Positions 21,684-30,924 are shown, numbered from the stretch's first letter. The stretch is 64,000 bases of DNA from Deltaproteobacteria bacterium (GCA_018401435.1 JAGYJW010000005.1:175275-239274), one strand, 5' to 3'. The notes: generated from the sequence alone by a model not told the origin. Numbers and translations are program-made.

Positions 21684-22238
21684 TCAGTCGCGGCTGAGGA
21701 CGATCGTGCCCGACATATCCAAGCCATAGCCGCCGCCCACTTCGAAGTAGCCGCTGGCCTCGGCGTCGATCTCGTCGCTATCCGAGGCCGAGCCGCTCAG
21801 ATCGAGGTCTGCAGAACCGCCGATGAGGAGGTCGAGGGTGAGGCTGCCGTCCAGGTCGCCGTCTTCGTTGACCTCGCCCTCGAAGGCGAGGCCCAGCTCA
21901 CCCACACTGGGCGCGGTGCAAGCGCCTTCGCCGGAGACCGCGCCATCGTCTTCAAAGGTGAACTCCATCTCGCCTTCGCAGGGCACGCTATAGCCGCCGC
22001 CAGCGTCGGTCTCGCCCAGCAGGTCCACGACGCCGGTCCAGTCGCCAGCCCAGTCTGCGGTGGAGGGGTCGGCGGTGCCATCGGTGCCGTCGGTGCCGTC
22101 GGTGCCGTCGGCGCCATCGGTCTCAGAGCCCGTGTCGTCACCCACATCCAGGCCCCCCTTCTCACCACCGGCGTCGGCGACGACGGGGCTGCAGGCCAGC
22201 AGGGCGAAGGGGAGCATCAAGGGGAGCAGAGCGCGCAT
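21684..22238 (-). CDS. Lipoprotein with Asp-Gly-Thr linker
   Basis: A 184-residue lipoprotein: MRALLPLMLPFALLACSPV gives lipobox LLAC with Cys16. A DGTDG-type spacer (encoded by a 9-base repeat around 22080-22115) leads to a beta-rich domain. That domain has a repeated sequence logic: GDWTGVVDLLGETDAGG with EMEFTFEDDGAVSGEG, and later DLDGSLTLDLLIGGSADLDL. This looks like a small antiparallel beta barrel of the kind found in many Myxococcota surface lipoproteins. The ATG at 22238 is chosen for the signal and a GAGG eight bases upstream. No enzymatic motif is seen. It is divergent from the 22415 gene across 176 bases without recognisable sites. Confidence 0.75.
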   Translation of the reverse strand: MRALLPLMLPFALLACSPVVADAGGEKGGLDVGDDTGSETDGADGTDGTDGTDGTADPSTADWAGDWTGVVDLLGETDAGGGYSVPCEGEMEFTFEDDGAVSGEGACTAPSVGELGLAFEGEVNEDGDLDGSLTLDLLIGGSADLDLSGSASDSDEIDAEASGYFEVGGGYGLDMSGTIVLSRD

Positions 22239-22414
22239 GGGGACCTCGTTGGCCGGTCGAAAGGGGCAAGGGAGCCGGGCTCCCGCAGAATCTTGCCGCC
22301 CAGCATGCCCCAGGCGGGGCCCCTTCGCCGTCAATGTCCTGTCTGATCTGCGGTCGGTGATGCTGGCCCAAGAGAAGGGTCCGCCGGGCCCGGCAGGGCG
22401 TTAGAACAGGCGGC

Positions 22415-22747
22415 ATGTCCACCCCACAGACCGCCGTCCTCCAGCCCGTGCCCCGGGCGGCCCGCTCCTGCTTCTTCCGCCTGGTCCATGGCGCAAGGCC
22501 CGAGGACATCGGGGACGCGCTGGACGCGCTGGACCCCGACGGGCTCATCCTGGGGCTCGGGCCGGCCACCCTGTCCCGGTTGGGCGCCGCGGTGCCCGGC
22601 ATGCGCGGCTTCCCGGCCTTGCAGGGCCCGGGCATCTCGATCCCCTCCACCCAGCAGGCCCTCGTCCTGCGCACCGGCGGATACTGCTGGTGCCCCCCGG
22701 TGGCGGACGAGGGCTTCGACCTGCGGGCCTTGCAAGGCCCGGCGTGA
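22415..22747 (+). CDS. Short protein resembling the N-terminal part of a Dyp-type peroxidase
   Basis: The 110 residues match the first ferredoxin-like half of dye-decolorizing peroxidases in pattern: PEDIGDALDALDPDGLILGLG, a Leu-Gly-rich turn, then RGFPALQGPG, PSTQQALVLR and a final short strand. The haem-binding half with the GxxDG motif and proximal His is absent, because the gene stops at 22747 just where the next begins. It is either a truncated relic or a stand-alone domain. The end overlaps the following S41 peptidase start (GTGA), so it is translated as part of the same operon. A peroxidase activity is not expected. Confidence 0.55.
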   Translation: MSTPQTAVLQPVPRAARSCFFRLVHGARPEDIGDALDALDPDGLILGLGPATLSRLGAAVPGMRGFPALQGPGISIPSTQQALVLRTGGYCWCPPVADEGFDLRALQGPA

Positions 22748-24042
22748 GCCTGCGCCTGTCCCGCGTCCTGGCGCTGGGCCTGGGCTTGCTGCATTGCAGC
22801 AATGCGCTGGCTGGGGCCCGACCCGATCCGGTCCAGCTGCAGACCTTCGAGTTCGCCTGGAAACGCGTGGGGGAGATGATTCCTGCGGTGGACCTGCAGC
22901 AGGTGGACTGGGCGGCCGAGCGCGCGCGGCTGCTGCCCCAGGCCCAGGCCGCCAGCAGCGCCGCCGAGCTGCGCCCGGTGCTGACCGAGCTGCTCGGCAG
23001 CCTGCAGGCCTCCCACTTCGCGGTCATTCCCGGGGCGGTCTACGACGGGTCCGGGCCGACGCCGCGGGGGGGCGATGGCGACCTGGGCATCGAGATCGCG
23101 CCCCTCGACGACGCCCTGGTGGTGGTGCGCGCGCCCCCAGCCGGCCCGGCCGCCGCGGTGAAGCCCGGCTGGCTGCTGCAAGGCGTGGGGGAGCTGGACC
23201 TGTCGGCCCTGTCCGCCAACCTGCAGACCCACCTGCCCGAGGCACCCAAGGACCGGGCCGAGACCCTGTGGCGCGCGGGCAGCCAGGCCCTGCGGGGCCC
23301 GCCCGGAGCGCCGGTCACCCTGCGGCTGCTGGACGGCGAAGACAGGCCCCAGACGCTCACCCTCAGCTACCGCGCCCCCACCGGCGACGCCGCCGCCCTG
23401 GGCCACCTGCCCGCCCAGCCCGTCGACTTCGAGGCCCGCATCCTGCCCCAAGGCCCGGGCTATGTGCGCTTCAACCTCTTCCTGCTGCCGGCCGCCCAAC
23501 ACTTCGAAGCCGCAGTCCGCGACTTTCGCGAAAATGAAGTCCAGGACCTCATCCTCGACCTTCGTGGCAACCCCGGCGGCATCATTCAGCTGGCCCGCGG
23601 CCTGGCCGGCTGGCTGGTGGCCGACAAGGACCGCAGCCTGGGCCGGCTGCAGATGGACGGGGGGGACCTCAACCTGGTCGTGCACCCCCGCCCCGACGGG
23701 CAGCGCCTGGACGGCAAGCTGGCCATCCTGGTGGACGCCCGGTCCATGAGCACCTCCGAGGTGCTGGCGGCGGGCCTTCAAGAGCTGGGCCGAGCGCGCA
23801 TCTTCGGGGAGGCCACGCCGGGGCGCTGCTTGCCCAGCCTCATCGAAGCCCTGCCCAATGGCGACCGCCTGCAGCTGGCTTTCGGCGATCTTCGCAGCCC
23901 TTCGGGCCGCCGGGTAGAGGGGGTCGGCGTGTCGCCCGACCAGCCGAGCCCCCTCAGCCGGGCGGCCCTGCTAGAAGGGCGCGACCCCGCATTGGACGCA
24001 GCCATCGCCTGGATCACCGCCAACCCGGAGCCCGCCCCATGA
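22744..24042 (+). CDS. Exported S41-family peptidase (C-terminal processing protease-like)
   Basis: The 432-residue protein begins at GTG 22744, overlapping the previous stop, with a signal peptide ending near SNALA (about residue 20). A helical N-terminal cap is followed by a PDZ-like part (about 95-200) and the S41 core with DLRGNPGGIIQLARGL. The nucleophile region is SMSTSEVLAAGLQELG. In tail-specific proteases a GKG Lys acts with the Ser; here that place reads GEATPGRCLPS, so the usual Lys is absent. This variant class is known in S41 families, but the catalysis is less clear. The end is typical: EGVGVSPDQP, then LLEGRDPALDAA. It is co-translated with the lipoprotein gene after it. Confidence 0.85.
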   Translation: MSLRLSRVLALGLGLLHCSNALAGARPDPVQLQTFEFAWKRVGEMIPAVDLQQVDWAAERARLLPQAQAASSAAELRPVLTELLGSLQASHFAVIPGAVYDGSGPTPRGGDGDLGIEIAPLDDALVVVRAPPAGPAAAVKPGWLLQGVGELDLSALSANLQTHLPEAPKDRAETLWRAGSQALRGPPGAPVTLRLLDGEDRPQTLTLSYRAPTGDAAALGHLPAQPVDFEARILPQGPGYVRFNLFLLPAAQHFEAAVRDFRENEVQDLILDLRGNPGGIIQLARGLAGWLVADKDRSLGRLQMDGGDLNLVVHPRPDGQRLDGKLAILVDARSMSTSEVLAAGLQELGRARIFGEATPGRCLPSLIEALPNGDRLQLAFGDLRSPSGRRVEGVGVSPDQPSPLSRAALLEGRDPALDAAIAWITANPEPAP

Positions 24043-24809
24043 CGCGCGCCGCCTTCTCCGCCCTGCTGGCGCTGGGCTGGGTGACCGCCTGCGGCCCCAA
24101 GCGGCCCGCCCCCCTGCCGCTGGGCGACAACGGCCTGCCCACCGCCGACGCCCTGCTGGCCCGCAGCATGGACGCCGTCGGCGGCAAGGCCGTGGTCGAG
24201 TCCCACCAGAACCGCGTCATGATGGGCAAGGTGGAGATGCCCGCCCAGGGCATCACCATGACGATGGAGATCCGCCAGCAGGCCCCCGACCGCATGCTCA
24301 CCCGCTCGGAGATCCCCGGCATCGGCGCCATGGAGCAAGGTACGGACGGCACCCTGGCCTGGTCCATCGACCCGATGATCGGCCCGCGCCTGCTGGAGGG
24401 CACCGAGGCCAGCAGCTTGATGCGGCGGGCCGACATGCTCAGCTTCTCCCATATGCCCGAGGTCTACCCGATCCGCGAGACTATCGGCCAGGAGCCCATT
24501 GACGGCGAGCCCTGCTGGCTGCTGCGCCTGGTGGACACCGATGGCGCCGAGGAGCGCATGTGGCTGAGCCAGGCCCAGGGCTGGCCCCTCGCCCAGGAGA
24601 TGACCCTGGAGAGCGATATGGGCCGCGTCACCGTGCGCACCTTGCTGCAGGACTACCAGGACCGCGGCGGCATGTTCACCGCCATGCGCATGGTGCAGCA
24701 GGTGGGCCCCATCTCGATGATCACCACCCTGGAGTCGCTTGAGGTGGACCGGGCGGACTTCCAAGACATCGTGGCCCCCGCCGAGATCCGCGCCCTCGCC
24801 AACCCCTGA
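24039..24809 (+). CDS. Putative lipoprotein of the LolA/LolB-like fold
   Basis: The gene starts within the stop of the peptidase gene (ATGA). The 256 residues begin with a lipoprotein signal, WVTACGPKR, lipidated Cys about residue 18. The mature protein has a stretch ADALLARSMDAVGGKAVVES, then MGKVEMPAQGITMTMEIRQQ, patterns common in outer-membrane lipoprotein-sorting-like domains with a curved beta sheet. This assignment is by pattern only. There are no catalytic residues. A substrate-carrier or assembly role near the exported peptidase is plausible but not shown. Confidence 0.65.
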   Translation: MTRAAFSALLALGWVTACGPKRPAPLPLGDNGLPTADALLARSMDAVGGKAVVESHQNRVMMGKVEMPAQGITMTMEIRQQAPDRMLTRSEIPGIGAMEQGTDGTLAWSIDPMIGPRLLEGTEASSLMRRADMLSFSHMPEVYPIRETIGQEPIDGEPCWLLRLVDTDGAEERMWLSQAQGWPLAQEMTLESDMGRVTVRTLLQDYQDRGGMFTAMRMVQQVGPISMITTLESLEVDRADFQDIVAPAEIRALANP

Positions 24810-24817
24810 GCGCCCCC

Positions 24818-25945
24818 ATGGCCCGCCCCTGGATCGCCCTGGCGCCGGTGCTGGCCGCGGTGGCCGCCCTGGCCCTGGGCCAGGGGCTGCTGCACCTGGT
24901 GGTGACCGTGCGGGCCGATCAGGCGGGCCTGGGCCCCGGGGCGGTCGGCCTGATGATGTCGGCCTTCTACCTTGGCTTTATGGGAGGGGCCGCCCTGGCT
25001 CCCCGGCTGTTGTCGCGGTGGGGGGCGCCCGCGGCGATGGCCGCCCTGGCCCTGCTGTCCGCTGGTGCGGCCCTGGCGCTGGGGGCTCAGCAGGCGCTGA
25101 CGCCCGTGCTGTTGCTGCGGGTGCTCAACGGGGCGGCGTCGGCGGGGGTGCTGGTCCTGGCCGAGACCTGGCTGAATGCCGCCGCGGATCCCGCGTCCCG
25201 AGGGCGCGTATTTGCCCTCTACACGGGCACCTTCTACCTCGCTGCCAGCGGGGGCCAGCTGCTGCTTCCCCTGTTGGGAGAGACCGGCTGGCCCCCCTTC
25301 CTGGCAGCGGCGGCTGCGCTCGCCCTCGCCGCCGCCATCGGTCGGGTCGGCGATGGGGCACCCCGCCTCGAAGCCCCGGCCCGCGGCGATCCGGCCAAGG
25401 CCCTGCGCCTGGCCCCCGTCGGCATGCTGGCCACCTTCGCCTCTGGCCTGCTCTTTGGGGCCTTGGAGGGCGTGGGCCCGGTGCTCGCCCTGTCGGCGGG
25501 CTTGGACCTGGGCGGGACCGCGCGCTTCATGGCGGTGGCGCTGGCCGGGGCCTTTCTGGGTCAGCTGCCGGCGAGCCTGGCCGGCGACCGTTGGGGGCGC
25601 CGGGCGACGCTGCGGGCCACCGCGGGCTTGCTGGTGGCCACCAGCCTGTTGGGGGCAGGCGGCTGGGCGGCTGGGCCCGGCCTGCTGCTGCCCGCCGGGG
25701 CCCTCTATGGCGCGCTGGCCGGGGCGCTCTACCCCCTGGGCATCGCCGACATCGGCGACCGCTGCCCGCCGGCCAGCCTCGCGGGGGCCATCTCGGTGGC
25801 CGTGACGGGCTGGGCGCTGGGGTCCATGGTGGGGCCCGCCCTGGCCGGCGCCTTGCAGGGCCTCACGGGTCCGGGGGCCCTCTTCGCCTGCAGCGGGGTC
25901 CTGGCCCTGGCCTTGGGCGCAGCGGCGGGACGGTCCAGGCATTAG
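24818..25945 (+). CDS. MFS transporter
   Basis: The 375-residue protein is almost entirely hydrophobic, with about twelve predicted helices. It has MFS landmarks: RLLSRWGAPAAM after helix 2, the ETWLNAAADPASRGRVFALY segment typical of the YcaD-like group, and a second-half DRWGRRATLR loop that mirrors motif A. It begins eight bases after the lipoprotein gene, in the same operon. The substrate cannot be told; YcaD-like carriers are mostly uncharacterised exporters. Confidence 0.88.
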   Translation: MARPWIALAPVLAAVAALALGQGLLHLVVTVRADQAGLGPGAVGLMMSAFYLGFMGGAALAPRLLSRWGAPAAMAALALLSAGAALALGAQQALTPVLLLRVLNGAASAGVLVLAETWLNAAADPASRGRVFALYTGTFYLAASGGQLLLPLLGETGWPPFLAAAAALALAAAIGRVGDGAPRLEAPARGDPAKALRLAPVGMLATFASGLLFGALEGVGPVLALSAGLDLGGTARFMAVALAGAFLGQLPASLAGDRWGRRATLRATAGLLVATSLLGAGGWAAGPGLLLPAGALYGALAGALYPLGIADIGDRCPPASLAGAISVAVTGWALGSMVGPALAGALQGLTGPGALFACSGVLALALGAAAGRSRH

Positions 25946-25964
25946 CCCCCAGGTCGGAGGCCCG

Positions 25965-26960
25965 ATGATCCCCTGCACCCTCTACCTGCCCACCTCGCCC
26001 GACCTCGCCGCCCTGCAGGCCGCCTGGCCGGACTGGACCCTCTCGGCAGAGGGCGAGATCGTGGTGGGCCGCCAGGACACGCGGGCCTTCCACAGCCGGC
26101 AGATGCCCGCGGCCGCCTTGCCCGGGCACCTCGACGCCTTGCGCCAGGTGGCCGAGGCGGGGGCCGGGGGTGCGCCGCCGGCGCTGGATGCCACGGTGAC
26201 GGCCCGCAGCCTGGTGATCCTGGAGGCCCCCGATCGCGCGACGGCCTGGGCCGACCGCCACGGCCTCGTTCTCGCCCTGCTTCAGCAGCAGGGAGGGGTG
26301 GCCTTCTTCGAAGGCATGCTGCTGGACGCCGCCGCCCTGCAGGGCCGGGCCGACCTGTCTGCCCCCATCGAAAATAAGCGCCCTGACTTCATATTCAAGC
26401 AGAATCCCCCACGGGCCGCGCGGGTGGCCGACCGGGCGCGGGTGCTGGCGGCGGTGGTTCAGCGGGGCTTTGTCGAAGCAGAGGACGGCACCGACGCCGA
26501 CCGGCAGGCCCTGGTGGACTGGCTGTCCCGCGAGGGCCTGGCCCCGGAGCTGGAGCCCGGAGAGGCGGCGCTGCTCAGCAGCCCGGTGGGCAGCCTGGAC
26601 GAGCAGGACGCCATCGACGCCACCTGGCGGGTGGAGGGCCTGGCGACGTTGGCCTGGGCCCTGCACCTGACGGCCAACCTGCCGCCCGCCGAGGGCCTGG
26701 CCCGACCGGCGGACCTGTTGGCCCTGGTGGGCCTGCTGATGGAAGCACCCCCGGGCCTCGCTGCGCCGGTGCTGCGCCCCACCGCCACCTTGCTCGAGCT
26801 GGACGCCGCCTTGGAACAGGCCCGCTGGGTGCAGCGCGAGCGGGGCGGCCCGGACTGGGCCCGGGATCCCGCCGCCGGGGCCCTGGCCGAGCGCCACCGG
26901 GGCCTGCGCTGGCTGCTGGGCCAACACCGCATCTACGCGGCGGTGGATCCGGCCCTCTGA
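25965..26960 (+). CDS. DUF4272-like cytoplasmic protein
   Basis: A 331-residue soluble protein with no signal. The second half carries the pattern I associate with DUF4272: RARVLAAVVQRGFVE, DWLSREGLAPELEPGEAALL, PVGSLDEQDAIDATWRVEGL and LAWAL. The first 130 residues, including ARSLVILEAPDRATAWADRH, form a separate alpha/beta part. The role of DUF4272 is unknown. It ends the 22415-26960 run and overlaps the opposing membrane-protein gene by 28 bases. Confidence 0.65.
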   Translation: MIPCTLYLPTSPDLAALQAAWPDWTLSAEGEIVVGRQDTRAFHSRQMPAAALPGHLDALRQVAEAGAGGAPPALDATVTARSLVILEAPDRATAWADRHGLVLALLQQQGGVAFFEGMLLDAAALQGRADLSAPIENKRPDFIFKQNPPRAARVADRARVLAAVVQRGFVEAEDGTDADRQALVDWLSREGLAPELEPGEAALLSSPVGSLDEQDAIDATWRVEGLATLAWALHLTANLPPAEGLARPADLLALVGLLMEAPPGLAAPVLRPTATLLELDAALEQARWVQRERGGPDWARDPAAGALAERHRGLRWLLGQHRIYAAVDPAL

Positions 26961-28801
26961 CCCCGCGGTCGGGCTGCGCAGCAAGGCGCAACCCACCGAC
27001 CAGCCCGCCGTGGCGGGCGCGCCAGCCAGCGCCTGCAGGGCCGCCGCATCCGTATCCGCAGCCGCGGCCCGCGCCCAGGCAAGCCCGGGCCCCAGGCCCA
27101 AGCGGCCGGGTCCGGGCAAGCCGGGGCCAGCGCCGCCCCTGCATCGAGGGCGAAGCCCGCGCGGGCCTCGCAGATGCCGGCTTGGATCGCGGGGGCCTCG
27201 GAGCCGGCCACCTGGGCCGCCACCCGGCGCCCCGCCGCCCGCCCCAGGGCCGGCCCCCAGGGCGCCGGCAGATCGCCGATGAGCAGGACCATGCCGGGCA
27301 GTCCGCCCCCCTCGGGCTCGACCAGCACGCTGGCCATACCATCAGCGAAAAGACGCTCCTGTCCTTCATCTTCGACGAGCGGTCCAAGGCGGGGCCAGCG
27401 CTCGGCGACCGACGCCGGACCGCCCTCCACCACCGCCAGGCCGATGCGCCGGCCCAGCTCGAAGAGGTGGTCGGCCCGACAATCCGGGAAGGGATCCCGG
27501 TGGCCCTCCACAAAGGCCAGCCCCGCCTCGACATCCTGGGGCCGACCCTGTTTGCGGGCCAGGCGCTGGGGGGGCTGGCCCAGGGGCACGCTGCGGTCCC
27601 GCCAGCCATCGTGGGCATAGACCCGCAGCCCCGGCAGCTCGGTGCGGGGCCGCTCCCACAAGGCGAGGCGGCGGCCGAGGCCAAAGCCCACCAGCAGCAG
27701 CAGCCCGAGGGCGGGCAGGGGCCGCCGCAGCCGGGTGGTGGCGGCCACCCCCAGGGCCAGCAAGGGCACCAGGGGCGCCCGGTAGCGCAGGCCCAGGGTG
27801 GGCTGGCTGGGCACCTCGGGCAGGTGGCTCCACAGGTCATAGCGCAGGGCATAGGCCACCAATAGGACGGCCAGCCCCACGGGGGCGAAGGCGGCCGCCA
27901 TGCGGGTCGCCTTGGGGCCCCGGCGGCGCAAGGAGCGCCCCAGCCCCAGCAAGCCCAGCCCCCAGAACAAGAACCACCAGGCCCCGCGAAGGGGCGTGCC
28001 TTCCCCGTGATCGCTGGGATCCCACAGCCCCCAGCGCAAATAGGGCCCCCACAACCAGTCCACCCAGGCCCCAGGCGGCGCCAGGCGCAGGTTCAGGGCC
28101 CAGTTCACCACGCCCTCGGCCTGATCCGGCCTCTCCCCAAAATACAGCCGCCAAGGCTGAAAACCCGCCCATGCCGCCGCGATGAAGAGCGGGGAGGCCA
28201 GGGGTGCCACCCACAGCGCGCCCAGCAAGAGCCCCGGCAGGGCCCAGGTGCTGGTGTGGCAGAACCAGGCCCCCAGGCCGGCGATGGCCCCGGCCACCCC
28301 CACCAGGGCCCCACGCTGCAGGGGGCCCCGCCCCGCCGCCAGCACCAGCAGCACCGCCGCCGTCAACGGAAAGGCCGCCGACTCGACGTGGTTGCCCCAG
28401 CCGGTCAGCACCAGCTCCCGGTAGTAGCCGGGGGCCGCCGCAAGCAGGGCCACGAAGGCCGCGCCCGCCCGCGCCCCGGCCGCCCGGGTGGCCAGCCAGG
28501 CGCCCATGGCCAGGACCACCGCGTGAAAGGCCAGCGGCACCAGCTTCCAGACCAGGGTGGTCGGCCCCAGCAGGCCAAAGAGGGGCACGCCCATCAGGGC
28601 CTCGCCCGTGCAACCGCCACAGAAGGCCACATATTGCAGGTCGGTCAGGGCCTCCCAGTGGCCGCAGGCCAGCTGCACCCCTGCCCGGGCGTTGAAGCGC
28701 TCCTCCCAATGCACCCGGCCAAAGGGCCCCAGCAGCAGGTCCCCCGCGCAGGCGAGCAGCTCCAGCAGCAGCAGCGAGGCGGTGAGGCGGGCGCCCTTCA
28801 C
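26933..28801 (-). CDS. Large polytopic membrane protein with C-terminal globular domain
   Basis: The 622-residue frame begins MKGARLTASLLLLELLACAG and contains about ten membrane helices up to residue 390. A soluble C-terminal part follows (YAHDGWRDRSVPLG, AGLAFVEGHRDPFPDC). The layout resembles glycosyltransferase-C type integral enzymes, with an early periplasmic loop HWEERFNARAGVQLACGHWE, but no firm motif was found. The start overlaps the stop of the molybdopterin enzyme gene by four bases. Beyond about residue 560 the literal frame is Arg/Pro-rich and unlike protein. A neighbouring frame reads AAALQALAGAPATAGWSVGC, so the 3' end may carry a frame error. Two other genes in the window (43117 and 44882) share the architecture. 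Confidence 0.7.
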   Translation of the reverse strand: MKGARLTASLLLLELLACAGDLLLGPFGRVHWEERFNARAGVQLACGHWEALTDLQYVAFCGGCTGEALMGVPLFGLLGPTTLVWKLVPLAFHAVVLAMGAWLATRAAGARAGAAFVALLAAAPGYYRELVLTGWGNHVESAAFPLTAAVLLVLAAGRGPLQRGALVGVAGAIAGLGAWFCHTSTWALPGLLLGALWVAPLASPLFIAAAWAGFQPWRLYFGERPDQAEGVVNWALNLRLAPPGAWVDWLWGPYLRWGLWDPSDHGEGTPLRGAWWFLFWGLGLLGLGRSLRRRGPKATRMAAAFAPVGLAVLLVAYALRYDLWSHLPEVPSQPTLGLRYRAPLVPLLALGVAATTRLRRPLPALGLLLLVGFGLGRRLALWERPRTELPGLRVYAHDGWRDRSVPLGQPPQRLARKQGRPQDVEAGLAFVEGHRDPFPDCRADHLFELGRRIGLAVVEGGPASVAERWPRLGPLVEDEGQERLFADGMASVLVEPEGGGLPGMVLLIGDLPAPWGPALGRAAGRRVAAQVAGSEAPAIQAGICEARAGFALDAGAALAPACPDPAAWAWGPGLPGRGPRLRIRMRRPCRRWLARPPRRAGRWVAPCCAARPRGQRAGSTAA

Positions 28802-30924
28802 CGTGGGGCGGCCCGTTCCAGCCGGGTCACCGGCACCCCGTTGAGCACCGCCGTCCCGGCCACCGGGTCCACCACCGAGGCGTCGGTGAGGTCATTGAGG
28901 CTGGCGCCGGGGGTCTCCTGGGCCACCCGCAGGCGGCTGCCCTTGCGGTCGTGGCCAAAGCCATGGGGCAGGCTGAGCACACCGCGCATCATGCTGTCGC
29001 TGATCTCGATGGGCACCTCGACCTCGCCCACCGCCGTCGCGAGGCGGGCCCGGTCGCCATCGGCCAGCCCGTGGGCCCGGGCGTCGTCGGGATGAACCAG
29101 CAGGGTGCAGCGGTCCCCCCCCTTCATCAGGCGGGCGGCGTTGTGCATCCAGGAGTTGTTGGAGCGCAGCTGCCGCCGGCCGATCAGCAGCAGGGATCCT
29201 TCAGCCGGATGATCGACCTTCAACGCCGCTTCCAGCCGCACAACATCGGCCATGAGCAGGTCGGGGGCCGCGTGGATGCGACCGTCCCGGGTGGCCAGCC
29301 GGTCGGGAAAGACCGACTCCACCCGCTCCGACCCGACGGGCCCCTCAACGAGAAAATGCGGTAGGTCTTCATTCTGGATGAGGGACCCAAGGGGGCGCAC
29401 GGTGGCCCCCTCGCGCAGATCCACCCCCAGCCGGCGCCGCGCCAGCACCTCCAGGCGCTCGCGGGGGCTGCGGGCCAGGCGCTCGTGCAGCCGGGACAGG
29501 ATCTGGCCATCGTCCAGGGCGCCGGGGGCGGGCTGCAGCACCGCGTCATTCCAGCGGGCGCGGTTTCGCACGGCCAGCAGGTTGAAGGCGAGATCGTAGT
29601 GGGGGCGCTCCAGGATGCCCACCGGCGGCAGGATGAAGTGGGCCTTGCGGCTGGTCTCGTTGAGGTAGGGGTCCACACTGACCAGCAGGTCAAGATCATC
29701 CAGGGCCGCGTCCAGGGCCCGGCCATCGGGGGTGGACAGCACGGGGTTGCCCGCGACGGTCAGCAGGGCCCGCACCCGCCCCGCGCCCGGGCTGCGGATC
29801 TCCTCTGCCAGGGCCGCCACCGGCAGCTCGCCATTGGCCTCGGGCAGGCCCCGCACCCGGGTCTTCCAGCGCCCGTGGCCCCCACGCCCGGCCAGCTTCA
29901 AGGCGCCCAAGGGGTCGACCGCGGGGGTGGTGAGCATGGCCCCGCCGGGGGCGTCCAGCCGCCCCGTCAGCAGGTTGAGCAGCAGGATCAGCCACTGGCA
30001 GAGGGACCCGAAGCCCTGGGTGGACACCCCAAAGCGGCCATAGACCACCGCCGTCCGGGCCCCCGCGAGGTCGCGGGCCAGGTCCCGAATGGTGTCGGCG
30101 GCGATGCCCGTGTGGGGGGCGACGGCCTCGGGGCTGAAGGGGGAGAGGGCCTGCCCTACGGCGGCGACCCCATCGACATGGGGGGCCAGGCGCCCGATCG
30201 ACACGAGATCCTCGGCAAAGAGCACCTGCACCATCGCTGCGAGCAGCAGGGCGTCGGTGCCGGGCCGGATGAAGTGGTGGCGGGTGACGTGCCGCGCCGT
30301 CTCGGTGCGCCGCGGGTCGATCAGCTCCACCCGGCCGCCCCGCGCCACGATGGCCTTCAGACGCCGGTCCATGCCGGGCGCGGTCATCAGGCTGCCATTG
30401 GACACCGAGGGGTTGGCCCCCAGGATCAGCATCCAGTCGGTGCGGTCGATATCGGGCACCGGCATCAGCAGCTGGTGGCCGAAGACGAGGTGGGCGACCA
30501 GCATGTGGGGGAGCTGGTCCACCGAGGTCGCCGAGTAGCGCTGCCGGGTGCGCAGGCCCCGCAGCAGCTCTGGCCCATAGAGCAGGGCGCCCAGGTTGTG
30601 CACCGAGGGGTTGCCCAGGTAGACGGCGACGCTGTCGTCACCATGCTCGGCCTGGATGGCCCGGATGCGGCCGGCCACCGCGTCCAGGGCCTCGTTCCAG
30701 CTCAGGCTCTCCCAGCCCGTCGGGGTGCGGCGCATGGGCTGACGCAGGCGGTCGGGGTCCTCCTGCAGATCCTTGAGGGCCACCCCTTTGGGGCAGAGAT
30801 AGCCCTGGCTGTGGGGATCGAGGGGATCCCCTTCGACGTGCTGCACCCGGTCACCGTCCACGGTGACGAGCAGGCCGCAGCAGGCCTCGCAGAGGGGGCA
30901 GGTGATGGGTTGGGTCCGGGCCAT
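28798..30924 (-). CDS. Molybdopterin oxidoreductase (bis-MGD family, 4Fe-4S)
   Basis: This 708-residue enzyme opens with the iron-sulfur motif C9-PL-C12-EAC-C16, with a fourth Cys44 in YLCPKG, as in formate dehydrogenase/nitrate reductase type catalytic subunits. Cofactor-binding landmarks include LGNPSVHNLGALLYGP, ILGANPSVSNG and ELIDPRRTETARHVTRHH. The C-terminal domain contains the usual SNNSWMHNAARL and HPDDARAHGLADGDR segments. There is no Tat signal, so it is probably cytoplasmic. It has no obvious partner subunit; the next gene encodes a polytopic membrane protein. The substrate is not determined. Members with this layout are often annotated only as a molybdopterin oxidoreductase family protein. 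Confidence 0.9.
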   Translation of the reverse strand: MARTQPITCPLCEACCGLLVTVDGDRVQHVEGDPLDPHSQGYLCPKGVALKDLQEDPDRLRQPMRRTPTGWESLSWNEALDAVAGRIRAIQAEHGDDSVAVYLGNPSVHNLGALLYGPELLRGLRTRQRYSATSVDQLPHMLVAHLVFGHQLLMPVPDIDRTDWMLILGANPSVSNGSLMTAPGMDRRLKAIVARGGRVELIDPRRTETARHVTRHHFIRPGTDALLLAAMVQVLFAEDLVSIGRLAPHVDGVAAVGQALSPFSPEAVAPHTGIAADTIRDLARDLAGARTAVVYGRFGVSTQGFGSLCQWLILLLNLLTGRLDAPGGAMLTTPAVDPLGALKLAGRGGHGRWKTRVRGLPEANGELPVAALAEEIRSPGAGRVRALLTVAGNPVLSTPDGRALDAALDDLDLLVSVDPYLNETSRKAHFILPPVGILERPHYDLAFNLLAVRNRARWNDAVLQPAPGALDDGQILSRLHERLARSPRERLEVLARRRLGVDLREGATVRPLGSLIQNEDLPHFLVEGPVGSERVESVFPDRLATRDGRIHAAPDLLMADVVRLEAALKVDHPAEGSLLLIGRRQLRSNNSWMHNAARLMKGGDRCTLLVHPDDARAHGLADGDRARLATAVGEVEVPIEISDSMMRGVLSLPHGFGHDRKGSRLRVAQETPGASLNDLTDASVVDPVAGTAVLNGVPVTRLERAAPR

